Under the pieces are notes generated by a model. It worked only from the letters and a program-made list of their open reading frames with translations. It did not search any database and was not told the origin of the DNA. A program made the translations under genes and the position numbers. This document shows, one piece after another, positions 4,972 to 13,666 of a stretch of DNA of 18,396 nt; within the stretch, counting starts at the first letter, position 1, and each line of letters starts with the position of its first letter. The DNA lies in the NCBI GenBank assembly GCA_964360445.1, contig CAYHWE010000019.1, positions 1 to 18,396 of the forward strand. Reading direction: 5' to 3'. This stretch comes from CAYHWE01 sp964360445 (GTDB lineage: Bacteria > Patescibacteriota > Patescibacteriia > Patescibacteriales > JAKAJF01).

Positions 4972-7602
4972 TTACCTTTTGGCCCCGGAATAGGCGATAG
5001 CCCTTACGATATCCCAGGCTGTCGCTGATTTCGGTTCGTATCCGTAGACCGCCTTAAATGATTTTATGGCAGATTTTTCGCTGTTGATATTTCTTTGGGT
5101 CGGACGCAGGCCGTAAGAGATGATGGTAACCGCGGCGTCGTCATTCGCGTCCGATCTGTCCGGCGCGCGTTTATAAATCTTTTCAAACGCGTCAGTAGCG
5201 TTTTCTTCGGTTTCGGCATTCTTTTCGCTTGGCCAGCGACCGTTTGCGATCTTGATAGCGTCATTCCATTCATTTTCGGTAGTAGGCAGTTTGCCGAATG
5301 CTGATTTGTAAGAATTGATGACTCCGGCGCGCTCTCCTTCGCCTAATTTTGATGTTGTTTCGGTTCCATAGGCCACAAAGTTTGTAATCGCGTTCTGCTG
5401 AGAGCTGCTGGTCGAAGCGCTCTTGATCAATTCTTTTACATATTTCTTGACCACGACCTGTTCTTTGCTCAGACTTCTCTTAAAGCCTAATTTGCCAAGA
5501 ATGGCGTTAATATTCGCTTTTACGACTTCTGACGCGTCAGATGCTATCGTAATCACTTTCTGTGCGTATTCTTTGGCGGTCTCAGCAGTCGCCTCGGCTG
5601 TTCCTGTTATCTGATCTTTTATATTTTCAACAACTTCTTTCAGCGGCTGTTCAGCGGTATTGCATGATCTGCTTCTGCTCTTTTCCTGCTCCGCGGTCAA
5701 GGCGCATCCGGCAGGGGATTGGGACTTGATATTGCGGTATTGCAGGCTGTTCGCGCAGGTATTCTGCCATGCGTCATAAATAACCTCTGCGCAATATGAG
5801 CTGTTGATAACGCCTCCGCTTGATGAAGAAGGCGAAGATGGAGAGGATGGGCTGGAAGCGGCAGCGGCGATAAATGGGGTGGTTACGGCAAAAGTGGTGA
5901 AGTGGTTTGTCTTTGAAGTCAGGACAAGTTTGTAGTCGTTGTAGGATGTTCCGGCGATCACAGTATCGATGAACGCTTCAAAATCATCATCAGTTTCCGT
6001 ATTGTTGTATAATGTCCAGTCTGTGGCGTCAGAAGATGATTTATAGTAGGCGGCCCTGGTCGTGTTCAGATTGACCCAATCGTTCAAAGTCGAATTCCAA
6101 TAGCTGTTTTTTGCATTCTTCAATTTTACATAAGTGGTGTTGCCGGCTGAAATTTCAGTGGATACATCCGCTTTGTAGATGACTTTTTCGATATCGATGT
6201 AATCGTTCAAATTGGTTATCGCTTGTCCTGAATTGTCGACCGCGGTGATATTCGTTCCTTTGCCTCCGAACGGTTCGGTCGAATTTGTTTTGACGACAGC
6301 GGCAGTCATCTCAGCGGTCAGATTTCCGGTTGAAGCCGAGCTTCCGAGAGCATTCGGCGGAACAGTCAATTTGACTCCGGTTCCGGAAGAGCCGGTATCG
6401 TCCAGTGTTCCTCCTGATGCCGGCGTAATTGGTTTCATTTTGCTCTTTGCCGACCAGTTGGCATCGGTTGTCAGCTTGATGTTTTTACTCGATGCGTTTG
6501 AACCGGAAACTGTTATATTTGATCCGAATTGGGTTTCAGTAAAGCCGTTGCCTACGCCGTAAATCGTCCATACGCCGTCAACGACGCCTAATTCATAATA
6601 ACCATTGCTGTCAGCCGGAGCATGGGTTTTTTTACTGCTGTCGGTGGTTTGCGCTCTTACCCAGCCGGCAACACCTTCTCCTGAGTCATAGCTTCCGTTG
6701 CTGTTCGTGTCATTATAGATATAACCGGAGATAGTCAGGCTGTTGGCGGTCAGAGTTATGTTTTTTGTAACATTTGCGGATGCGTCAAGGCTTGCCGGCT
6801 CTCCTGACATATAACCGCTTTTTTCAGCGCCGATCTTATAACTTGATCCGGCCGGAACTGTCAAAGAATAAGCGCCGTTTGAATCCGTTGATGTCCCTGT
6901 GAAGTAACCATTGCTTGGATTATTGATCCAGACCCATGTGTTTGCGATTGCTACGGATGATCCGTTGGCAACGGTTCCGGAAACAGTCGCGGTTGTCGAA
7001 GTGGCGTTAGGAAGAGTGAATTTTACAGTTCTGTTCGTTGAGGTGGCGATAACCGCATCAGTCGTAGAATCCCTGCCTGCGCTTGCGTCTAAGTCAGGTA
7101 TGAAATGGCCGAAGCCAGGGACATCCAGGAAGAAGAAGTAAGTGCTGGTCGCTTTTAATTGGACAGTCTGGTCAGTTCCTGAGATATCGCTTATCCTTAA
7201 GGATTTCCTGTAATCGCTAGGCTTGCAGATTGCGCCAGAGCAGCTGACGCCTTCAATGTTCAAGAAACCTTCTTTCCCTGCATACCCGCTCTTATTCGTT
7301 AAAGAGACTGTGAATGTGATCAGGTTTCCCGTGGCAACCGTAATATCTTTTCCTGTAACATTGGCAGTATTGATAATCACATTGGCGGGGCTGTTTGCGA
7401 CTTCATCTGTGTTTAATCCTACTTCTCCATAAGTCGGCGTCCAGATATCCACTCTATATTTATTGTTTCCGGGAACTGAAATGGAATATGCGCCGTCTGA
7501 AGCTGTCTGGCCGGTGAATTCTTTGCCGGTATAAATGCCGCTATTATTGAATTGGACAGCCCTGATAGGCATATTTGCCTGCGCTTGGCCGCCCATCGTC
7601 AC
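4972..7602 (-). CDS. C-terminal part of the giant surface protein (split by an in-frame TAA)
   Basis: This 876-codon frame continues in phase from the gene upstream, being separated from it by one TAA and ten sense codons. In order: a carboxypeptidase-regulatory-like beta-sandwich whose first strand (TFYTIGGTVT) lies partly before the start; further such domains at about 205-285 and 288-375, the latter with a calcium-loop-like DTNSNGSYDSGEG; a larger beta region at about 385-580; a Ser-Pro linker at about 585-600; and a Cys-containing segment with four cysteines resembling degenerate thrombospondin type 1 repeats. An Ala-rich helix follows. The last 150 residues carry three related helical units (YKSAFGKLP, FEKIYKRAP, FKAVYGYEP) ending AYSGAKR, a C-terminal domain I associate with CPR secreted proteins. 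It has no signal peptide, so as a separate protein it should not be exported. A GTG at 7602 has GGAGGA four bases upstream, but those bases also encode the conserved Gly-Gly. Confidence 0.8.
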   Translation of the reverse strand: MTMGGQAQANMPIRAVQFNNSGIYTGKEFTGQTASDGAYSISVPGNNKYRVDIWTPTYGEVGLNTDEVANSPANVIINTANVTGKDITVATGNLITFTVSLTNKSGYAGKEGFLNIEGVSCSGAICKPSDYRKSLRISDISGTDQTVQLKATSTYFFFLDVPGFGHFIPDLDASAGRDSTTDAVIATSTNRTVKFTLPNATSTTATVSGTVANGSSVAIANTWVWINNPSNGYFTGTSTDSNGAYSLTVPAGSSYKIGAEKSGYMSGEPASLDASANVTKNITLTANSLTISGYIYNDTNSNGSYDSGEGVAGWVRAQTTDSSKKTHAPADSNGYYELGVVDGVWTIYGVGNGFTETQFGSNITVSGSNASSKNIKLTTDANWSAKSKMKPITPASGGTLDDTGSSGTGVKLTVPPNALGSSASTGNLTAEMTAAVVKTNSTEPFGGKGTNITAVDNSGQAITNLNDYIDIEKVIYKADVSTEISAGNTTYVKLKNAKNSYWNSTLNDWVNLNTTRAAYYKSSSDATDWTLYNNTETDDDFEAFIDTVIAGTSYNDYKLVLTSKTNHFTTFAVTTPFIAAAASSPSSPSSPSSSSGGVINSSYCAEVIYDAWQNTCANSLQYRNIKSQSPAGCALTAEQEKSRSRSCNTAEQPLKEVVENIKDQITGTAEATAETAKEYAQKVITIASDASEVVKANINAILGKLGFKRSLSKEQVVVKKYVKELIKSASTSSSQQNAITNFVAYGTETTSKLGEGERAGVINSYKSAFGKLPTTENEWNDAIKIANGRWPSEKNAETEENATDAFEKIYKRAPDRSDANDDAAVTIISYGLRPTQRNINSEKSAIKSFKAVYGYEPKSATAWDIVRAIAYSGAKR

Positions 7603-7632
7603 TGTTCCTCCGATCGTATAGAAAGTCGTTCC

Positions 7633-10600
7633 TTAAGATTGAGCAAGATTCTGCGTCGCGCTTGAGCCGTTTATGACAACTGTCTGCTGTTCCGCATCGC
7701 CATAACCGGGGACATAAGAATTGACGGCCCAGGTTCCATTCCCGACATAAAGGATATAATTTCCGGATGAATCTGTCATCGTATCAGCATGTCCGAAGCC
7801 GTCTGTCTGGTAAGCCCAGACCGGAGCGGAGGCTACGGCGCTTGAACCGTTCGTAACCTTGCCGGAAATCGTGGTATCCGCTTTCTTTATCTTGAATATG
7901 AAACGGCTGGAAGTGGCAGAAGTGATCAATCTGTTGTCAACCGTGATGTCGGCGGTGCTATTTCCATCAGCATTGCCTCCGGTAATTGCGTTTTCCGCGC
8001 TTACGACCACGCTTCTTTCCGGCACATTCGGCAATCCTTGTTTGAATACGCCCACGGTATAATTGCCGGCTTGAGCGACTTTCAATGTAAATTTGCCGCT
8101 TGTGTCAGTTTTTGCATTCGATCCCATTCCGCCCGTACCCATCGGCTGATAGGCGAATACCTGCGCGTCGGCGATAGGGGAGCCGTTCGGATATGATGTC
8201 GTGGCAACTCCGTCTGTCACATATCCGATAACCTGTATATTGGCTGAGGAAATGGAAAGCGTGATCGATGATGTCCCTGTTCCTGTGCTCTTCACCATTT
8301 GCGGCATCGGAGGCATCCAGTCAGGCATCGGAGGAGGGCCTGCCATTGGTCCTTTAGGCATTGCCGGACCGACTCCGACCATCCATTCTGATTGAGGCAA
8401 GTATAATACAACCGGACTTGGACTTGATGTCGCGTTAGTGATAGTTTTGACCTTGAATCCGATCGGACTGCCGGCGAATACATCGATATCATTGCCGCCG
8501 AAATTGCCGGATAAATTGACAGTCAAGGCCATGACACTCCCGGAATTCTGTTTTGTGAAATTCAGATTTTTGGTCGTGCTTGCCGTGATATTCAGAGGTT
8601 CCGGCATCGTCATGCCGTTCCAGTCAACGCTGTTTATCGTAACTGCCGGGTCGGTGAACATCATATAGCTTCCGGCGGTAAGACCGGTAAGCGAATAAGA
8701 TCCGGATCCATCGGTGATCGTTACGGCAGTATTCATCGGACCGGTCATCGGCGATCCGACATATAGATTCATCGTGCCGTCCGTCGAGCCATCCGCGCCG
8801 GTCAAAGTGATCGTGCCTGATAAAGTCAACGCTCCGCCTTCATTGATGAAGAACGGCATTCCGGAAACAGACTCTTTGAGGCTGCCGCTTGAATCCATTA
8901 TTTTTATATCGACCGAATAGCCGGAAGTTTCAAATCCGCGAGGGATGGATGAATTTACGATGCCGGAAATATCCATATGCAGGAAGTCGCTGGTCGGAGT
9001 CGTTCCGCTTACGGCCAGGCTGATAGTTACGGTTCTGGCCGCGGAGTCAACAGTAACTCCATCATTATTTGCGCCGCCGCTTGTTTCCGCGCCGGTAGAG
9101 AAGGAAATAGTCCCCGTATTCCATTCATTGACATCGCTGTTGACAGGAGAGTTCGTATCTTTTTTCGCGCCGGCAACATTGAATCCGGCAGGGAAGGTCA
9201 GGACGATCTTGTCTCCGTTGGCAATCGCTCTCGATGTCGGCACATCTACGAAATAAATCGTAGTCTGGCCGGCCATAGCGTTCATCGGGAAAACTCCGGC
9301 TTTCATCATGCCCATCATTCCCATGTCAGGTCCCATCATGCCTCCGGTCATACCGCCGCCCATCATCGGACCGAGCATGCCTTTCGTGTCCATGCTGTTT
9401 TTGATCGGCGCCTGGAAGTAGGTGACTGCGGCTAAAACATTGCCGGACAAATCAGAGGCGGAAGTGGAGCTCATATTGATATAATAATCTTTTCCGCTTA
9501 CCTGATTCAAAGTCAGCCCCAAATTTTTAATGGTTACCGTATTTGTCGGGCCGTCATAATTGAAAGAAGAGTTAGTCAGAGTCGTTGTCGCCCAGGTATT
9601 GGTCGCTGTTCCCGGGGTGCCATAAACGATAGCGTAGTTTGCCGGGTTCAAAATCGATTTTGCCCAATTCGTGCTGTCTGTGATTTTGGCGGAATTCATC
9701 GGTTCGCTGAATGTTATCGCTACGCTGTATTCATCGCCATTGGCAAACATTATTTTCGGAGCTTGGGTGTCTCCGGTCGAACTGGTAGTAAATACGACGG
9801 CATAGTCGCTCGCTAAAGGATTGCCGACGATATCTGTCGCTGATGACGAGGTCGCGCCGCCGGTAATCGTCAGCGTGTAATTAGTATTCGTGGTCAATAC
9901 GACATTTGGGGCGAATGAAGCGGAATAGGACATCGGATCATAGCTGACATTGCCTGTAATTTGAGTTGTCCCTCTCTTTAGGGTAACCGTGTTTGAGTTG
10001 ATTGATGTCGGATCCATCGCTTCGGAGAATTGGATGCTCAGCGCTCCCGGATTAACAGCTATGCCCGTATCATTATTTATCGGCCATGTTCCTTTTATTG
10101 TCGGTCTGGTCGTATCAGCTGAAATATTAGCGCCTACATCAAAATGTGAACGGAACGATTCAAAAGAGCTTGTATTCTGGCCTGAACCCGGATTGCCCAT
10201 GAAAATGCCATTCGCGCTCTTTACGGCTCCGGTGACTACGGCTCTGTATTTTCCGGCGGATAGGCTGCTTGCCGGAGCCAAAATCGCGATTTTTTGCGAT
10301 GTATCCATGGTCGTGGTTACGCTTACTGCTGTCGCAGTTTCAACGTTATTGGAAACAGTTATCCTGTAAAGCTTGATATTTCCGGATGTAGTTACGGAAG
10401 ATGTGTCCATCGGATCGGAAAAAGAAATGTTAACTTTAGTATTAGGAACGACATTCGTTGTCCCGTCGTTCGGAGCCGTTCCCATGACAAAAGGAGGTTT
10501 CATTTCGCCGGATCCGAAATTAGTCCAAGATCCTTGCGCGTTCGGATCAAATCCACCGCCCATAAAATTACCGCCGGTAGTGAAGGAAATGACATGTCCT

Positions 10601-12624
10601 CCCTGCGTCCTGTTTCCTTGCAAGGCGTTTCCGGAAGTATCGCGCACGTTCCCGGTCATTATGAGATAATAAGTGGTATTAGCCAATAGTCCTCCGGTCG
10701 GCATAGAGACTACGGCTAAATATGGATCATGAGGATAGCCGGCCGGATTGTTGTCCGGAGTGTTGTCGTAAGAAACCGCGGAAGAAGTCGGCGTGCTGCC
10801 ATCTGCGGATAAATAGATATTGGTATTGTTTACCGTTGAGCTGTCCATATCTTTGGAGAAGCCGATAAACACTTTGAAATTTTCTGTCCCTGGAGGCGTG
10901 CCGGACATCCCATCTGTCGGTCCGGTCCATTTTACAGTCGGTTTTGTGCTGTCGCCGGACATGCCGCCGCCGGTTCCGGCATTTAAAACATATGTCCCGA
11001 TCGAGAAGTTAGCTCCATTGAGGAAAAGATTCATGAAAGAGCTTTCATAATATCCGTCTTTTACGATGATAAGATTATAAGAGCTGTCTTTGACGTTATT
11101 TAGGGTAAAGGATCCATTCGCCGCCGTTGTCGTGCTGTATCCGGTTCCTTCCAGGAATACCAACGCTCCGGAAATCGGAGAGCTTGCCTGGTCGTTGATA
11201 GTTCCGGTTATATTATGTTTGGTCCAGCCTGCGCTGTTTTGGACCGAGATAATAAGAGGATTTTGGGCGACAGTCGATTCCAGTCCGCCTGAATCGGCAG
11301 AAGCGCTGCCGGACATAAATTTGGATCCTCCATTCGATGTTACCTTAAGATAATAATACAATCCGCTGCTTGTGCTGGTGTCGATGGTGGCCTGCGGAAT
11401 CGTAAATCTGAAGTAACCGTTTGATTGGTGCGTTCCGATTTCAGTGGTGTAATTTGCCGTAGTATTATTTCCAGGCGTCCCGTCTCCGACCATATAATGC
11501 AATTCAGCTACGATCTGGTTAATCGGAGTCTGTGGATCTCCCATCTGCGCCAAGATATTGAAATCAGAGCCGGTGGGAGCAAGATTCGGAGGCATATGCA
11601 TGATCATCGGTCCGTTTCCGGCCGGTCCCTGGTAGCCATTGAAACTGGGCTGCTCGATGGAAGTTGAATTCTGAGGATTAGGAGATGTCCTTATTGTGAA
11701 ATCGAAGTAATTACTGTTAGAATCCCAGCCATTTCCCATAGAGGCATCCTGTCCGCCGGCTGCCATTTTGGTCGCGTCTGAACTGCCGAATGCTTTGCGT
11801 TCCAAAGACTGGCCGATGGTTGTGCTTGTGGCAGTCGTGCCTTCCAATCCGATCGGCTGAGTGCCCCAGCCGACAACATCGATAGCGGTTGTTGTGCTTA
11901 TATATAGATCAACCGAACCGTTTGCCGTCAATTCAGCCGAAGTCGTTGCGCTGTAGGTGGCGTCAGGAGTAACGCCGATATTTGAATATTGGCTGGAGGC
12001 GATCAGGAAAAAGCCGAAAGCGGGAATCGTGGAAGTCGCGAAAGTAAGAGAGAGCGGAGTCGATGTTCCGGTGGCAGTCCTTACATTTATCACATAACCT
12101 CCTGACTGCAGGTTGACCGAAGTTCCGCCTGAGTTGTATAATTCGATAAATTCATTCAGGGAGGACGAGGCGGTGCCGATCATTATTTCACTGATTTTTA
12201 TTTTCGGAGATTCGGTAATCGCCTTCGCTCCTGTGTCTGCGTTTGCTTCAGAAGCCATATTTTGGATGTTGGCGCTTACAGTTATAGTTGTTGATCCTGT
12301 CGTGATATTCCCATTCGCTATGATCCTATATACATCAGACGATTGTTGTATGGCGTCAACGACCGAGAGCCCGTCGCTGAAAGTATAATTGCCCGTAGTC
12401 GTGGCATTTTTTACTGCTTCTGAAAATTTTACCTCGACAGCTGTCGGGTTGACCTTTTCAACTTTTAAAATCGTCGGCGCGACAGCCCGTGCCGGTATGA
12501 TAGAAAAGTTCGCCGGCAGGCCGATACTCCAAAGCATGGTTGCCAGGATGATCAGCCAGACAGTCAGTTTGTTCAGTTTCCGTTTCAGCTCAAAGATGAA
12601 CGGAAGATTTTTTATTTTATTCAT
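7633..12624 (-). CDS. giant secreted surface protein, N-terminal part (Ig-like, lamin-tail and carboxypeptidase-regulatory-like domains)
   Basis: The 1663-residue product starts with a basic region and a signal segment (about 20-47, likely cut after ARA47). A Big_5/SbsA-like sandwich follows (about 50-135, PTAVEVKFSEAV), then a lamin-tail domain (about 141-260, ISEIMIG...NEFIELYNSGG). A carboxypeptidase-regulatory-like domain is at about 470-530, and Big_5-like domains recur at about 560, 712, 838 and 953 (each with FSxxMD or FSEPM). A Met/Gly-rich segment lies at 1078-1119 and a Met/Pro-rich one near 1420-1445. The last domain, TTISGKVTNG onward, is about 1582-1663. There are very few charged residues and many Thr/Ser, typical of secreted adhesive or fibre proteins. 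The ATG has AGAGGAGG upstream. The frame ends at a TAA that appears to interrupt one longer protein of about 2,550 codons. The role is likely envelope structure or adhesion; ligand unknown. Confidence 0.88.
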   Translation of the reverse strand: MNKIKNLPFIFELKRKLNKLTVWLIILATMLWSIGLPANFSIIPARAVAPTILKVEKVNPTAVEVKFSEAVKNATTTGNYTFSDGLSVVDAIQQSSDVYRIIANGNITTGSTTITVSANIQNMASEANADTGAKAITESPKIKISEIMIGTASSSLNEFIELYNSGGTSVNLQSGGYVINVRTATGTSTPLSLTFATSTIPAFGFFLIASSQYSNIGVTPDATYSATTSAELTANGSVDLYISTTTAIDVVGWGTQPIGLEGTTATSTTIGQSLERKAFGSSDATKMAAGGQDASMGNGWDSNSNYFDFTIRTSPNPQNSTSIEQPSFNGYQGPAGNGPMIMHMPPNLAPTGSDFNILAQMGDPQTPINQIVAELHYMVGDGTPGNNTTANYTTEIGTHQSNGYFRFTIPQATIDTSTSSGLYYYLKVTSNGGSKFMSGSASADSGGLESTVAQNPLIISVQNSAGWTKHNITGTINDQASSPISGALVFLEGTGYSTTTAANGSFTLNNVKDSSYNLIIVKDGYYESSFMNLFLNGANFSIGTYVLNAGTGGGMSGDSTKPTVKWTGPTDGMSGTPPGTENFKVFIGFSKDMDSSTVNNTNIYLSADGSTPTSSAVSYDNTPDNNPAGYPHDPYLAVVSMPTGGLLANTTYYLIMTGNVRDTSGNALQGNRTQGGHVISFTTGGNFMGGGFDPNAQGSWTNFGSGEMKPPFVMGTAPNDGTTNVVPNTKVNISFSDPMDTSSVTTSGNIKLYRITVSNNVETATAVSVTTTMDTSQKIAILAPASSLSAGKYRAVVTGAVKSANGIFMGNPGSGQNTSSFESFRSHFDVGANISADTTRPTIKGTWPINNDTGIAVNPGALSIQFSEAMDPTSINSNTVTLKRGTTQITGNVSYDPMSYSASFAPNVVLTTNTNYTLTITGGATSSSATDIVGNPLASDYAVVFTTSSTGDTQAPKIMFANGDEYSVAITFSEPMNSAKITDSTNWAKSILNPANYAIVYGTPGTATNTWATTTLTNSSFNYDGPTNTVTIKNLGLTLNQVSGKDYYINMSSTSASDLSGNVLAAVTYFQAPIKNSMDTKGMLGPMMGGGMTGGMMGPDMGMMGMMKAGVFPMNAMAGQTTIYFVDVPTSRAIANGDKIVLTFPAGFNVAGAKKDTNSPVNSDVNEWNTGTISFSTGAETSGGANNDGVTVDSAARTVTISLAVSGTTPTSDFLHMDISGIVNSSIPRGFETSGYSVDIKIMDSSGSLKESVSGMPFFINEGGALTLSGTITLTGADGSTDGTMNLYVGSPMTGPMNTAVTITDGSGSYSLTGLTAGSYMMFTDPAVTINSVDWNGMTMPEPLNITASTTKNLNFTKQNSGSVMALTVNLSGNFGGNDIDVFAGSPIGFKVKTITNATSSPSPVVLYLPQSEWMVGVGPAMPKGPMAGPPPMPDWMPPMPQMVKSTGTGTSSITLSISSANIQVIGYVTDGVATTSYPNGSPIADAQVFAYQPMGTGGMGSNAKTDTSGKFTLKVAQAGNYTVGVFKQGLPNVPERSVVVSAENAITGGNADGNSTADITVDNRLITSATSSRFIFKIKKADTTISGKVTNGSSAVASAPVWAYQTDGFGHADTMTDSSGNYILYVGNGTWAVNSYVPGYGDAEQQTVVINGSSATQNLAQS

Positions 12625-12627
12625 ACG

Positions 12628-12635
12628 CCTCCTCT
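12628..12635 (-). promoter_or_regulatory. strong Shine-Dalgarno site of the giant surface gene
   Basis: On the - strand AGAGGAGG stands three bases before the ATG at 12624. It is one of only two strong sites in the window and implies a high translation rate for this gene. Confidence 0.7.
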
Positions 12636-12638
12636 TTG

Positions 12639-12659
12639 CTTTTTAGTGATGCTAAAAAG
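12639..12659 (-). promoter_or_regulatory. 8-bp hairpin just upstream of the surface gene's ribosome binding site
   Basis: CTTTTTAG (12639-12646) and CTAAAAAG (12652-12659) are exact reverse complements around TGATG. On the - strand transcript it sits four bases before the Shine-Dalgarno site. It could protect the 5' end or slow read-through from the small gene upstream. It lacks the GC core of a good terminator. Confidence 0.4.
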
Positions 12660-12683
12660 TTTGAATTAATATAATATATAAAT

Positions 12684-12929
12684 TTATTTAGTCTGCATTC
12701 TGTAAAGCTGGGCCTCGATGCGCATAAGATGCGATTGGATGGCATTTATTTTTCCGTCAAGCTGGTTTTGCTGGTTCTGTATGAAAGTCTGTTCTTCGAT
12801 TATTTTTTTCGCGTTAAAAAAAATAATACTGACCATAAAAAATTGGATCAGCATTATCGCAAGCAGGGAGTAATAAAATAATTTGTTGAAATTAAAATTA
12901 CTAATCTTTTTTTTAAGATTTTTTAGCAT
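12684..12929 (-). CDS. small single-pass membrane protein with coiled coil
   Basis: The 81-residue product has a basic start (MLKNLKKK), one transmembrane helix at about 18-39 (FYYSLLAIMLIQFFMVSIIFF), and a probable C-terminal coiled coil at about 40-78 rich in Gln, Glu and Ile (EEQTFIQNQQNQLDGKINAI). The plan resembles FtsB/FtsL-type or other small envelope scaffold proteins, but no motif allows that name. It lies 59 bases upstream of the giant surface gene on the same strand and could share its message. On the - strand a TATAAT (12955-12960) lies about 25 bases before the ATG, without a good -35. There is no Shine-Dalgarno sequence. Confidence 0.7.
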   Translation of the reverse strand: MLKNLKKKISNFNFNKLFYYSLLAIMLIQFFMVSIIFFNAKKIIEEQTFIQNQQNQLDGKINAIQSHLMRIEAQLYRMQTK

Positions 12930-13051
12930 GGGTTTTAGTTATGAATATACCTATATTATAGGATATTTTTTCTGAGCGCGCAAAGCAGGTGTTGATTTAT
13001 AAATTATACAAAAAATGAGATAAAGAAAAGATAAAGAAAAAATAAAAAATA

Positions 13052-13081
13052 TCCGCCTGATGCGGGTCTGCTTCAGGCGGA
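13052..13081 (-). terminator. terminator of the HTH gene, built from a TCCGC/GCGGA-type palindrome
   Basis: TCCGCCTGA (13052-13060) pairs with TCAGGCGGA (13073-13081). On the - strand the stem is followed by TATTTTTTATTTTTTC, as expected for a terminator of the gene ending at 13112. The same kind of arm occurs at 16387-16404 and 16498-16512. The rest of the spacer 12930-13051 holds only AT-rich sequence and the -10-like site noted for the gene at 12929. Confidence 0.8.
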
Positions 13082-13111
13082 AAATAAAAGAGTTGTTTGT
13101 TTTTAAAATCT

Positions 13112-13453
13112 TCAATCCAGCCACTTATCAATATATTGGCCGACGCCGAATTGGTTCAATTTGTTTTTTATTTTAGTCTTTGTATGGAGATAAACGATCA
13201 AAGATTTGAAGTCGATCAGATAGCGGTTTCTTACGATCTTGTATTTTATTACTTTTGACTGGATAGCGCGGCGAACAGTCTTGGTCTGCACGCCGCCAAG
13301 CTTTGCTGCCTCTGAAACTGAAAGCCAGATCGGGTTTATGATCGGCTTATTCAATAAGACACTCTTTATATCTCCATCAGTTTCATTGCCATCATTCTCA
13401 ATACTAAATCCAGTTTCATCGTTATTTGAATTTTCTTTGAAATCCGTCTCCAT
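13112..13453 (-). CDS. excisionase/MerR-like helix-turn-helix regulator
   Basis: A 113-residue protein in three parts. Residues 1-30 are acidic and Asn-rich, probably disordered. Residues about 42-90 form a winged HTH of the excisionase/MerR-like (HTH_17) type: IWLSVSEAAKLGGVQTKTVRRAI is the helix-turn-helix and IKYKIVRNRYLIDFKSLIVYL the wing and closing helix. A basic tail (KTKIKNKLNQ) ends in YIDKWLD. No integrase or phage gene is nearby, so an excisionase role is not supported; a DNA-binding regulator or architectural protein fits better. Two matching palindromes flank its probable promoter and a third related one lies upstream, so autoregulation is likely. It is the only gene here ending in TGA and has no Shine-Dalgarno sequence. 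Confidence 0.8.
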   Translation of the reverse strand: METDFKENSNNDETGFSIENDGNETDGDIKSVLLNKPIINPIWLSVSEAAKLGGVQTKTVRRAIQSKVIKYKIVRNRYLIDFKSLIVYLHTKTKIKNKLNQFGVGQYIDKWLD

Positions 13454-13461
13454 TTGACTGG

Positions 13462-13487
13462 TTAAGTCTACAATAATGTAGACTTAA
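13462..13487. promoter_or_regulatory. palindromic operator 1 of the HTH gene
   Basis: Arms TTAAGTCTACA and TGTAGACTTAA are perfect reverse complements around ATAA. The site begins 8 bases upstream of the HTH gene's ATG. On the - strand a TATAAT lies at 13507-13512, so the site would be centred near +25 of that transcript, a position suited to repression. Confidence 0.7.
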
Positions 13488-13540
13488 AGTTTATAAATAA
13501 AATTTTATTATATACTGAAAAATAGGGGATTTTCTACTTT

Positions 13541-13562
13541 TAGTCTACAATAATGTAGACTT
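13541..13562. promoter_or_regulatory. palindromic operator 2 of the HTH gene
   Basis: Arms AGTCTACA and TGTAGACT around ATAA, with the inner 18 bases identical to operator 1. Its centre is 77 bp from that of operator 1. It would lie near -51 relative to the TATAAT at 13507-13512, a position used by activators or as the second leg of a repression loop. Confidence 0.7.
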
Positions 13563-13638
13563 TACTTTTTTGAAATTTGATCCATGGAATTGTGAAACAG
13601 CTCTAACGTATCCAATCTTATTTTTGCTTTATTGTTGT

Positions 13639-13666
13639 TTTAAGTCTAGGTATCCCTGGACTTAAA
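13639..13666. promoter_or_regulatory. related third palindrome
   Basis: Outer arms TTTAAGTC and GACTTAAA pair perfectly; the inner bases TAGG and CCTG pair except for one T-G. It shares the half-site TTAAGTCTA and the four-base centre with operator 1, but not the inner ACA/TGT. Its centre is 101 bp from that of operator 2. It is probably a weaker or diverged site. Confidence 0.45.

Noticed and set aside
7633..7635. Alternative genetic code as an explanation for the split gene
   Set aside because: The interrupting codon is TAA, used as the ordinary stop by most genes here; the known CPR reassignment concerns TGA, which never occurs in frame in the large genes.
8977..9435. His-rich frame on the + strand, looking like a metal-binding protein
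   Set aside because: It is the antisense of the Met/Gly-rich segment: CAT complements ATG codons. It has no start signals.
4972..12624. Many long + strand frames opposite the giant surface gene
   Set aside because: They are shadows produced by the repetitive Thr/Ser/Gly codon use of the - strand gene.
13112..13453. Phage excisionase
   Set aside because: No integrase, attachment site or other phage gene is visible in the window; the palindromes fit a regulator better.
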